Below are positions 1-6,061 of a DNA stretch of 6,568 nt, piece by piece. Numbering within the stretch: position 1 is the stretch's first letter; every line of letters starts with the position of its first letter. The translations under genes and the position numbers were made by a program. The notes below the pieces were generated by a model, which was given only the letters and a program-made list of their open reading frames with translations, was not told the DNA's origin and did no database searches. The DNA comes from Bacteroidales bacterium (GTDB lineage Bacteria; Bacteroidota; Bacteroidia; Bacteroidales; Muribaculaceae): contig SFOK01000104.1 of assembly GCA_004552395.1 (NCBI GenBank), positions 1 to 6,568 on the forward strand, given 5' to 3'.

Positions 1-19
1 CGAAGAAACGGATGTAATT

Positions 20-685
20 ATGCCCACAATGATTGAGAAGATCCGGGAACTCCCGCTGTTCATGGGGATTAGCCCGGAATCGATACAGCTTATACTTGAA
101 AAACTCCCTCTTCATTTCCATAATGCCGAAGCGGGCGAGACTGTAATCAGGAAAGGTGAACAGATCGAAGTTCTCTCGTTTGTGATCTCAGGCTCTCTCA
201 AGGTTGAGGGCGAGATTGAGCGGGGCAGAATCACCGTGTGCCAATGGGTCGGCGAGGGGTGTATGCTTTTCCCCGATTTCCTGTTCGGCTACGAGCGAAG
301 GGCTCCCATGTCGGTAGTGGCCGCCGAGAAGTGCGGACTCCTCTGTGTAAGCAAACAATTGCTTGTGGAGCTTATTTCCGCCGACAGGTACTGTCTCGTG
401 AATCTTCTCAATGATTTAAGCTACAAGGCTCAGGCACGTCTGCAATTTGGAGAGGATGCGGCCGACAACGAACCGCTCGCGCGTTTGCTGCGCCATATAC
501 TTGTGAATCTCACTTACCGGAGAGCCAGGCGTATAGAGATCGTGGCGAAGGACTACGACTTGCAGGCTATTTTGGGCATAGGGCCCGGGGAGCTTGCAGA
601 GAGTCTCGAGAGGTTACGCAGGGAAAAGAAGATTGAATATTACGGCGATGTGATCAGCATCAATTGCCGCAAAGAATATTTCTGA
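20..685 (+). CDS. Crp/Fnr family transcriptional regulator
   Basis: A 221-residue protein with the layout of a Crp/Fnr regulator. An N-terminal cyclic-nucleotide-binding-like beta-roll spans about residues 10-120, a dimerisation helix about 121-147, and a C-terminal winged helix-turn-helix about 150-217 (turn near LGIGPGEL, followed by SLERLRREKK). Such proteins bind DNA as dimers and respond to a small ligand or redox state. The usual cAMP-contact signature (GE...RS) is not intact: the stretch reads LFPDFLFGYERRAP, so cAMP binding is doubtful and the ligand is unknown. There is no clustered Fnr-type Cys set; the cysteines (74, 81, 105, 109, 125, 216) are scattered. The frame stays open to the window edge, so a start further upstream cannot be excluded. 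I chose the ATG at 20 because the protein then has normal family length; Met4 is an alternative. It converges on the HAD gene with a 17-nt gap and no terminator. The promoter lies outside the window. Confidence 0.9.
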   Translation: MPTMIEKIRELPLFMGISPESIQLILEKLPLHFHNAEAGETVIRKGEQIEVLSFVISGSLKVEGEIERGRITVCQWVGEGCMLFPDFLFGYERRAPMSVVAAEKCGLLCVSKQLLVELISADRYCLVNLLNDLSYKAQARLQFGEDAADNEPLARLLRHILVNLTYRRARRIEIVAKDYDLQAILGIGPGELAESLERLRREKKIEYYGDVISINCRKEYF

Positions 686-702
686 AGGATCCTGTCTCTC
701 TG

Positions 703-1347
703 TCAGACGAAATTGAGTATCTCCGAAGGTGTGCTGACTATATGGTCGGCGAAAGCTTTGCGCAGGTGGCTCACCGGGCTGAAACCCCATGTCACGCCCA
801 CATTCTCCACACATGCCCGCCGTGCCGTGTTTATGTCGACGGCCGAGTCGCCCACGTAAAGCACCTCGGATTTGGGCGTTGGGTGATCGTTGAGTATGGC
901 GAAGACTATGGAGGGATCGGGCTTCACACTGCGCCCCTCGATCTGTCCCTGCACGGATACGAACGGAATGTCGGGGAAGAAATGGTTTATGATCTTGTTG
1001 ACGGCTTCCTGATATTTGTTTGACGCCACCGCCACGGCAATGCCGCGGTTCGTGAGCTCGCGCAGAAGCTCCGGAATCTCGTCGTAAGGCTTGCTCGTGT
1101 CGGTGTTGTGTTTATCGTAGTGTTCTTTGAACACGGCCATGAGTTTCTCCACCTCCTCCGGCGAGGCGTCGGGTTGGGCGCGTTCAATGAGGCGTCTCAC
1201 TCCGTTGCCTACCATGAAAGGGTAGGCCGTGAGCGAATGAGTGGGATACCCAAGGTGCTCGAGCGCATAGTTGCAGCTCACGCCCAGGTCGTTGATGGTG
1301 TTGAGGAGAGTGCCGTCGAGGTCGAATATCACAAGTTTTTTGCTCAT
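703..1347 (-). CDS. HAD-IA family hydrolase, phosphoglycolate phosphatase-like
   Basis: A 214-residue cytoplasmic phosphatase of the haloacid dehalogenase superfamily with all four motifs. Motif I is DLDGT (nucleophile Asp9, acid/base Asp11), motif II is Ser109 in VASNK, motif III is Lys142 in VKPDP, and motif IV is GDSAVD (Asp167, Asp171) for Mg2+. A helical C1-type cap (about residues 16-85) sits between motifs I and II, as in phosphoglycolate phosphatases (Gph) and the related PpaX. The best general role is removal of phosphate from a small metabolite such as 2-phosphoglycolate. The true substrate cannot be read from sequence, so I give no gene symbol. Its ATG lies 64 nt downstream of the tamL stop on the same strand. 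I see no promoter box in that gap, so co-transcription with tamL is likely. Length is normal for the family and the frame is intact. Confidence 0.93.
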   Translation of the reverse strand: MSKKLVIFDLDGTLLNTINDLGVSCNYALEHLGYPTHSLTAYPFMVGNGVRRLIERAQPDASPEEVEKLMAVFKEHYDKHNTDTSKPYDEIPELLRELTNRGIAVAVASNKYQEAVNKIINHFFPDIPFVSVQGQIEGRSVKPDPSIVFAILNDHPTPKSEVLYVGDSAVDINTARRACVENVGVTWGFSPVSHLRKAFADHIVSTPSEILNFV

Positions 1348-1411
1348 AGTTTTGTTCGTTTCAATCGAAGAATTAACAGCTGCGGTGCGGGTAAGTTCAC
1401 TCGGTCCGCGC

Positions 1412-3769
1412 TCAGAACGGGTAGCCGATCGAGAAGTGGAAGCTGTGGTCGCGGCCCCATCGGGGATGCACCAAAGGCCAGTGCTCGCTGTCTTCCGCCG
1501 GGTTGTGCGCTTTCATGCCCAGGTCGATGCGGATAAGGAAATAATCAAAGTTGAGACGCAGGCCCGCGCCGTACGACATGGCTATCTGATCTATGAAGGA
1601 GTTGAAATGGAACATGCCGCCGGGCTGATTCTCGTAGTTGTGGATGGTCCATATGTTGCCGGCGTCCACGAACAGAGCGCCTTCGAAGAACCAGAACAGT
1701 TTGGCGCGGTATTCAAGGCTCAGTATCAGGTTTATGTCGCCGCACTGATTGATGAATGACTGCACGCTCTGCTGCGAATTGTAGCTGCCCGGGCCGAGGG
1801 TGCGCACATCCCATCCTCTCACTCCGTTGGCACCGCCGCCGTAGAAACGCTTTTCGAAGGGGAGGATACGCGAGTTGCCGTAAGGATAGGCTATCCCGAA
1901 TCCGGCTCGGAAAGCGAGCGTGTTGCGTATGTCGAAATTATGTGTGAAGCTGTACTCGGCTTCGCCCTTTACATACTGGGAATAGCGTATGCCGAACACC
2001 TTGTAGGGATCTTCTCTCAGATTGCCGCGGTGGCTGAAGATATTGTTGATGCCGTAGAGGAGGTTGCCGGCTGTCTCTATGCCCGCTCTGATTGTGGATA
2101 CGTTGGTCTGATACCGCTCTCGCCAGGTGTTGAGCTGCCGACGCTTGGTGGTGTAGTAGAAGCGGTAGGCCATGCTCATGATGAAATGGTCCTCGTAGCT
2201 GTAGCGGAGCAGAGGATTGTCGGGCGCTATCTCGTCGAGGAAGGAGTCGGTGCTTTTGGGGAGATAGACATAGTTGATGTCGATCGGGGAGAAGCGGTGC
2301 GACATCCTTCCGCGCGGGTCGGTCCACTTGTAGCTCCACTCTCCGGCGGCGATGATACGAGTGTATTCGGGGCGCTCCTGATAGTTGAGCGAGATCTTGT
2401 ACTCGGTGGAGGCGCGGATGCGGCGTTTGAAATCTGATGTGAGGAAGGGAGCTTTGAACTTGGGGTAGGTGAGGCTCACATCGGCCGAGTATTCCATGTA
2501 GCGGTCGTGGATAAAGCCGTCGAGATTGCCCGATATAGATTCGTAGGCGCCTCGCAGTTTGGCTGACAGTGTCTCGGATCCGTGGCCGATGTTGCGGTGC
2601 GAATAGGTGAATCCGGCGGCCACACCGAGGTCGCCCTCGGAGTTGGTGCCTTCGAGTTCGAGCGCTATGGACTGGGGCTTGCCGGGGGTGAGGAGCAGAT
2701 AGGCGTCGAGCCATTCCTTGCCGTCGACTGTGGCCACGGGCACGAACTGTATGTTGAAGAAGTTTATGATCTCGAGTCGGCCGAACGCCTGATATGTGGC
2801 GTTTACGTCGCGTGAGCGGTAAGGCTCGCCGGGTGTCAGCCGGCAGTTCTCGGCTATGACCGACGGCTTCAGATAGTGGTCGCTGCTCCCGTAGTAGATG
2901 GTTATGTCGCCGGTGCTCACGGAGTCGGGCAGATGCACATCGGCAGGATTCGGCATCGAGGCGGGGTTATAGTTGGTGATCACCTTTACGGAGCGTAGAT
3001 AATAGGGCGCGTGGGTGTCGATGACCACACCTCCGGTGCGGGGAGGATGCGGCGGGTTGATGGTGAGCGTGAGGTCCACATTGCGGCTCCCGGCTGTCGT
3101 GTCGGCGTTGAACGTGACGAACTCTTTGGTGAAAGCGTAGTAGCCGCGGTTCTTGAGCAGTGCCACCAGACGGTCGCGTTCGGCGTCGAGCATATTCCTG
3201 TCGAGAAGAGCTCCTTTGCGAAGGAGCGTGCGGTCCATGCGCGAGTTCACGATCTCGGCTATCGAGTCGTTGGGGAAACGCCACTCTATGCTGTCGATTA
3301 TGTGAGGCGCGCCGGGACGCATGGTGTAGGTCACCTCGGTGCGCTTCTTGTCGAGTCGGGGAAAGGAGTCCACCTCCACTTTGGCACTCAGGTAACCTTT
3401 GTTCACCATCACCGTCTGCAATTGTTTGCGGGAGAGCTCCGTGAGTTCCGGGCTGAAGATCACGGGAGCCTCGCCCATCTTGCGCAGGAAGCGGTTGTAC
3501 CATTTGGTGGTGTCGCTGCCGCTGAGGTTGTAGACACCGAGCTGCGACTTTATGCTCCAGAATATCTTGTGGTTGGGTTGCTGACGCAGATAGAGCCACA
3601 TCTCTTCGCTGTCGAAATCGCCCAAAGTGTCGCCCTCCACATCGATGGTGACCTTGTCCAGCAGCAGAGAGCCGTCGGGCACATGCTTGGTCGCCGAGCA
3701 GCTCCAGAGCAGAGCGATGACCGGCAGAATCAGTGCGCAGCGAAGAATATTTTGGAGAATTCCTTTCAT
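1412..3769 (-). CDS. tamL: TamL-like BamA/TamA (Omp85) family outer-membrane lipoprotein
   Basis: A 785-residue outer-membrane assembly protein. Residues 1-24 are a lipoprotein signal peptide ending in LLWSC, with Cys24 as the predicted lipidated residue. Periplasmic POTRA-like repeats follow (about residues 36-365); the last has the typical GEPYRSRDVN...LEIINFFNIQF pattern. A C-terminal 16-strand-type Omp85 barrel covers about 370-785. It contains the loop-6 signature GGANGVRGW (VRGW at 650-653) and ends in Phe, as BAM-inserted barrels do. A lipidated Omp85 protein opening CSATKHVPDGSLLLDKV matches the Bacteroidota TamL type, the lipoprotein counterpart of TamA, which works with TamB in the envelope. 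That symbol rests on remembered family features; a more generic BamA/TamA paralogue is the alternative. No tamB is present in the window. Residues after Cys24 lack the acidic run of Bacteroidota surface-export signals. Transcription probably starts at the TAATTTTG box just upstream and continues into the HAD gene. Confidence 0.92.
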   Translation of the reverse strand: MKGILQNILRCALILPVIALLWSCSATKHVPDGSLLLDKVTIDVEGDTLGDFDSEEMWLYLRQQPNHKIFWSIKSQLGVYNLSGSDTTKWYNRFLRKMGEAPVIFSPELTELSRKQLQTVMVNKGYLSAKVEVDSFPRLDKKRTEVTYTMRPGAPHIIDSIEWRFPNDSIAEIVNSRMDRTLLRKGALLDRNMLDAERDRLVALLKNRGYYAFTKEFVTFNADTTAGSRNVDLTLTINPPHPPRTGGVVIDTHAPYYLRSVKVITNYNPASMPNPADVHLPDSVSTGDITIYYGSSDHYLKPSVIAENCRLTPGEPYRSRDVNATYQAFGRLEIINFFNIQFVPVATVDGKEWLDAYLLLTPGKPQSIALELEGTNSEGDLGVAAGFTYSHRNIGHGSETLSAKLRGAYESISGNLDGFIHDRYMEYSADVSLTYPKFKAPFLTSDFKRRIRASTEYKISLNYQERPEYTRIIAAGEWSYKWTDPRGRMSHRFSPIDINYVYLPKSTDSFLDEIAPDNPLLRYSYEDHFIMSMAYRFYYTTKRRQLNTWRERYQTNVSTIRAGIETAGNLLYGINNIFSHRGNLREDPYKVFGIRYSQYVKGEAEYSFTHNFDIRNTLAFRAGFGIAYPYGNSRILPFEKRFYGGGANGVRGWDVRTLGPGSYNSQQSVQSFINQCGDINLILSLEYRAKLFWFFEGALFVDAGNIWTIHNYENQPGGMFHFNSFIDQIAMSYGAGLRLNFDYFLIRIDLGMKAHNPAEDSEHWPLVHPRWGRDHSFHFSIGYPF

Positions 3770-3776
3770 AGACGGG

Positions 3777-3808
3777 ATTGCAAAATTACAAAAAAAACGC
3801 TAATTTTG
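3777..3808 (+). promoter_or_regulatory. Predicted Bacteroidota promoter for the thioesterase gene
   Basis: TAATTTTG at 3801-3808 is an exact match to the Bacteroidota -7 consensus TAnnTTTG. It is preceded, after a 20-nt spacer, by ATTG at 3777-3780, one base off the -33 consensus TTTG; the spacer is in the usual 19-21 range. Transcription would start near 3815 and give a leader of about 80 nt before the ATG at 3897. The spacer contains an A8 tract (3790-3797). Assignment is by consensus match only. Confidence 0.6.
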
Positions 3809-3809
3809 C
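3780..3809. repeat. Perfect 9-bp inverted repeat covering both divergent -7 boxes
   Basis: GCAAAATTA (3780-3788) and TAATTTTGC (3801-3809) are perfect inverted copies separated by 12 nt that include an A8 tract. Each arm contains a complete -7 promoter element, facing tamL on the left and the thioesterase on the right. The symmetry may simply reflect two divergent promoters, or it may be a binding site for a dimeric regulator. Confidence 0.8.
3781..3788 (-). promoter_or_regulatory. Predicted -7 promoter box for tamL
   Basis: Read on the minus strand this is TAATTTTG, an exact TAnnTTTG match, 11 nt upstream of the tamL ATG. The implied transcript has a very short leader. No TTTG-like -33 box is visible 19-21 nt further upstream on that strand, so this promoter would be weak or helped by another factor. 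Confidence 0.5.
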
Positions 3810-3896
3810 CCTATCCGAAAGCCGAAACATCAGCCCCTGGCCCCGCAAAAATCGCGGAAGAATCCCGGAGCTAAAGACAATTCACCTTAAGAAGCT

Positions 3897-4703
3897 ATGC
3901 AACCGATTTTCAGCCGCTCATTTTTCCTCACCCCGGGTCTCTGCAACGCCCGCCGCGAATTGCCCGTGCCTCAGCTCGTCTCGCAGATCATTGAGACTGC
4001 CACCGAACACGCCAATCTGCTCGGCATCGGGTTTAAGAAGATGACCCCCATGCGGATAGGGTGGGTGCTCTCGCGACTCACACTGGAGATGCAGCGTTAC
4101 CCCAAATTTAACGAACACTACACTGTCACGACGTGGGTGGAGAGCTGGAACCGCCATTTCTCTGTCCGCGATTTTGCGGTCACCGACGGCGAAGGACGCG
4201 AGATCGGCTACGCCCGCAGCATATGGATGGTGATAGACCTGGAGAGCCACGAGAACGTCGGCACAGGAGCACTGGAATGTCCGCCGGAGATCGTCACCAC
4301 GACGCTCAGCTGCCCTATAGCGCGTCAGGCCAAGCATCCGGTCTTCGAGCCGGATCGGACAGCCGACTACACATTCCGCTACACCGACATAGATTTCTAC
4401 CGCCACGTAAACACGGTCCGTTATGTGGAGCTGCTTCTGAATCAATTCCCTCTTGATCGCTATGACCATTACTATGTAGGCCGCCTTGAGATGGCCTTTC
4501 AGCGTGAAGCCCGTTTCGGCGAACAGGTACAGATCGGCATCCTGACCTCCCCATCGCAGCGCGAATCCCACAGCAGCGAAAAGGATCCGACCGCTCAGTC
4601 GACCTCATCCTCGCAGTGCGAATCGGAGATCCTCGAGAATATGGAGATAAAGCGCGGCAGCGATGCCATCCTCAACGCCCGCATTTTCTTCCGCCACTCC
4701 TGA
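3897..4703 (+). CDS. Acyl-ACP thioesterase (FatA/FatB-like, double hotdog)
   Basis: A 268-residue cytoplasmic thioesterase that would hydrolyse acyl-acyl-carrier protein to free fatty acid. The N-terminal hotdog domain (about residues 3-130) carries WVLSRLTLEM, VTTWVESWNRHFSVRDF and GYARSIWMVIDL, typical of bacterial relatives of plant FatA/FatB. The second hotdog (about 155-268) carries the catalytic region DIDFYRHVNTVRYVELL. Asp166, His170 and Glu204 fall at the spacing of the plant Asp-x-Asn-x-His...Glu set. The Asn position is Tyr168, and the Cys that follows Glu in plant FatB is Ala205. A Ser-rich, low-complexity stretch (about 217-245) looks like an insertion in a late beta hairpin and makes the protein longer than the roughly 245-residue relatives I remember. 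The ATG at 3897 begins directly with the hotdog sequence, so no N-terminal extension is missing. It is transcribed alone, divergently from tamL, and no intrinsic terminator follows. Confidence 0.9.
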   Translation: MQPIFSRSFFLTPGLCNARRELPVPQLVSQIIETATEHANLLGIGFKKMTPMRIGWVLSRLTLEMQRYPKFNEHYTVTTWVESWNRHFSVRDFAVTDGEGREIGYARSIWMVIDLESHENVGTGALECPPEIVTTTLSCPIARQAKHPVFEPDRTADYTFRYTDIDFYRHVNTVRYVELLLNQFPLDRYDHYYVGRLEMAFQREARFGEQVQIGILTSPSQRESHSSEKDPTAQSTSSSQCESEILENMEIKRGSDAILNARIFFRHS

Positions 4704-4726
4704 TTCCCCGTCCCTGATTCCCGATT
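4699..4726. repeat. Tandem 14-nt direct repeat at the thioesterase stop
   Basis: CCTGATTCCC occurs at 4699-4708 and again at 4713-4722, a period of 14 nt. The first copy contains the TGA stop codon of the thioesterase gene. This looks like a small local duplication of intergenic sequence with no recognised function. Confidence 0.7.
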
Positions 4727-4747
4727 GAAAATCCCATTAAATTGTAG

Positions 4748-4768
4748 GGACGCACGGCTCGTGCGTCC
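4748..4768. repeat. Perfect palindromic hairpin (REP-like element)
   Basis: GGACGCACG (4748-4756), loop GCT, CGTGCGTCC (4760-4768) form a perfect 9-bp GC-rich stem with a 3-nt loop. It lies 44 nt after the thioesterase stop. Neither strand has a T-run after it, so it is not a standard intrinsic terminator. It resembles short dispersed palindromes that occur between genes in many Bacteroidota genomes. That family link is from memory and was not searched. Confidence 0.75.
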
Positions 4769-4822
4769 GGTTCCCTCATCGGTCGCATCCGTTACATAAG
4801 TTACATCTTTCGCGTCCGGTTC
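4763..4822. repeat. Two 11-nt direct repeats of GCGTCCGGTTC
   Basis: GCGTCCGGTTC is at 4763-4773, overlapping the right arm of the palindrome, and again at 4812-4822. Between them GTTACAT is also duplicated (4791-4797 and 4800-4806). The reverse complement of CGTCCGG appears at 4848-4854, so 4813-4819 and 4848-4854 could pair in a 7-bp stem around a GC-rich loop. This is a patchwork of short repeats rather than coding sequence. Confidence 0.65.
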
Positions 4823-4888
4823 TCGCAAACCCGCCGGCCGCGCGCCGCCGGACGGCTCCTTCACCCTTACCCCTGCAAAATCGCGCAT

Positions 4889-4922
4889 AAAAAAGCAGAG
4901 GACGATTCACATCGGCCTCTGC
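4889..4922 (-). terminator. Rho-independent terminator of the M23/LysM peptidase gene
   Basis: On the minus strand GCAGAGG pairs with CCTCTGC (7 bp). Past one mismatch an inner CGAT/ATCG stem closes a 4-nt loop, and the stem is followed directly by six T residues (4894-4889). It begins 46 nt after the stop codon at 4969. The plus strand has no T-run after the stem, so it probably does not stop transcripts coming from the thioesterase. Confidence 0.87.
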
Positions 4923-4968
4923 AGGGGAATTATGATTTGGTTGGGAATATTTGAGTCGCTTTAAACTG

Positions 4969-5886
4969 TCATTTCACTTTCAGGACCTGATCGGGTCTGA
5001 TAGGTGAAGTCTCTTTAATGCCGTTCAGCTTGCAGAGTGTTTTTACCGATATACCGTTTTTGCGGGCTATTGACGCGAGTGTGTCGCCGCGCTTCACAGT
5101 GTATGAGGAACGTTCTGCCTGAGCGGTATATGTCTTTGCAGTGGCAGTAGTCTTGCTGCCATTGTGAGCCTTGGTGTAAGTCTTCTTGTTGAATGTGTAA
5201 GAGTCGGCGTGAAGGCGTCCGTTGGGATAATCCACAATAGCCGAGGGGTTGATTGCGTAGCCCATATAGCGGGTCTCGAAGTGGAGGTGAGGACCTGTGC
5301 TGCGGCCTGTGCTGCCGCCAAGGGCGATAGGCTGTCCGGCTTTTACAACCTGATCAGGCTTAACGAGGAATTTGTTGAGGTGGCCGTAAACGGTCTCAAG
5401 CTTGTTGGGATGGCGCAGTATTATATAGTTGCCATAGCCTTTGGCTTCGTAATTGGTCAGACGTACTTTACCGTCGAACGCGGCGTAGATAGTATCGTTG
5501 GAGCGGATATGGATATCCAGACCCTTGTGCATACGTCCGAATTTTTTGCGGTAGCCGTAAGGGGAAGTGACTGTGCGGGTCTTGGTAGGCATGGAGAAAC
5601 CGCGGAGGCTGATCACATCAGTGGAGGGCACCTGAGCTTCGTTGAAGGGATTCACACGTTTGCTGTTCCATCCTTCGGTGTAGATGTCAATTTCGGGCTC
5701 GTATTCCTCGAAATCGAAGTCGATAAACTGCGATTTGGACAGGTTGATCTGTTCTTTGGCGTCGGTGGCTTTGGCTATCAGACCTTTGTGAGCTTTAGCG
5801 TGGGGATTCTTGGATTGGGCTGCGGCGCCGAAGGCCACGGCGGCCATAATCAGCGACGCAGTAAATATCTTCTTGAGTATCATCAT
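4969..5886 (-). CDS. Secreted M23 family metallopeptidase with C-terminal LysM domain
   Basis: A 305-residue exported peptidoglycan hydrolase, probably a DD-endopeptidase cutting peptide cross-links. Residues 1-23 form a Sec signal peptide (basic MMILKK, then a hydrophobic core) with likely cleavage after AAA before Gln24. An acidic segment (IDFDFEEYEPEIDIY, about 55-69) precedes the catalytic M23 domain (about 98-218). All LytM zinc and catalytic residues are present: His120 and Asp124 in HKGLD, His169 in YGHL, and His200/His202 in PHLHFE. A Thr/Ala/Lys-rich linker (about 230-260) leads to one LysM domain (262-305) that should bind glycan chains. There is no lipobox, so the protein should be soluble in the periplasm and held on the wall by LysM. 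Two ATGs are adjacent (5884 and 5881 codons), giving MM; either may start. It is followed by a strong terminator and is probably monocistronic. No clear promoter box is visible upstream. Confidence 0.94.
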   Translation of the reverse strand: MMILKKIFTASLIMAAVAFGAAAQSKNPHAKAHKGLIAKATDAKEQINLSKSQFIDFDFEEYEPEIDIYTEGWNSKRVNPFNEAQVPSTDVISLRGFSMPTKTRTVTSPYGYRKKFGRMHKGLDIHIRSNDTIYAAFDGKVRLTNYEAKGYGNYIILRHPNKLETVYGHLNKFLVKPDQVVKAGQPIALGGSTGRSTGPHLHFETRYMGYAINPSAIVDYPNGRLHADSYTFNKKTYTKAHNGSKTTATAKTYTAQAERSSYTVKRGDTLASIARKNGISVKTLCKLNGIKETSPIRPDQVLKVK

Positions 5887-6061
5887 AATCTTTTCATTTC
5901 AGGGGGCAGCTCCTTGTATAGCACCAAAGGAAAGAATGGGAGCGTTCCCTGCGAGGGGTAGGATAAATTTTGAAGTAAATCTAAATGTTATGCCTGTGTT
6001 TCTGTGCCTTGTCAACAGTGTCAGTCTGTACCAGACATTTTGGCAGGGCGTAGGAGCCGGG
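5887..6061. other. Intergenic gap between ndk and the M23 gene
   Basis: This 175-nt gap should contain the peptidase promoter, since both flanking genes read leftward. On the minus strand the best -7 candidate is TAGATTTA (plus 5978-5985), one base off TAnnTTTG, but no -33 TTTG is properly spaced. A small inverted repeat GTCTG-TAC-CAGAC (6024-6036) lies 25 nt after the ndk stop without a T-run, so it is not a convincing terminator. GCTCC (5909-5913) and GGAGC (5939-5943) could pair in the peptidase leader. Confidence 0.4.

Noticed and set aside
1..17. Possible tail of an upstream plus-strand gene (KKRM then TAA at 15-17)
   Set aside because: Only four codons are visible, and the regulator's own frame is also open to the window edge, so it cannot be told from chance.
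3011..3874. Long plus-strand open frame of 287 codons opposite tamL
   Set aside because: It lies almost wholly antisense to a clear Omp85 gene with family motifs throughout. Its translation has no recognisable domain, and such long antisense frames are expected in GC-rich coding DNA.
3918..4571. Minus-strand open frame of 217 codons opposite the thioesterase
   Set aside because: It is a shadow of a well-supported gene; no motif, signal peptide or plausible start context.
4748..4768. Hairpin considered as the thioesterase terminator
   Set aside because: The stem is strong, but neither strand has a T-run after it. It may still affect RNA 3' ends.
4595..4888. Minus-strand open frame of 97 codons across the repeat-rich spacer
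   Set aside because: It runs through the palindrome and direct repeats and into the thioesterase gene. Its product is repeat-derived (VTYVTDATDEGT) with no domain.
5164..5961. Plus-strand open frame of 265 codons opposite the M23 gene
   Set aside because: It mirrors the codon structure of the peptidase on the other strand, has no family features, and runs on into the intergenic gap.
6024..6036. Inverted repeat after ndk considered as its terminator
   Set aside because: The stem is only 5 bp and no T-run follows on the minus strand.
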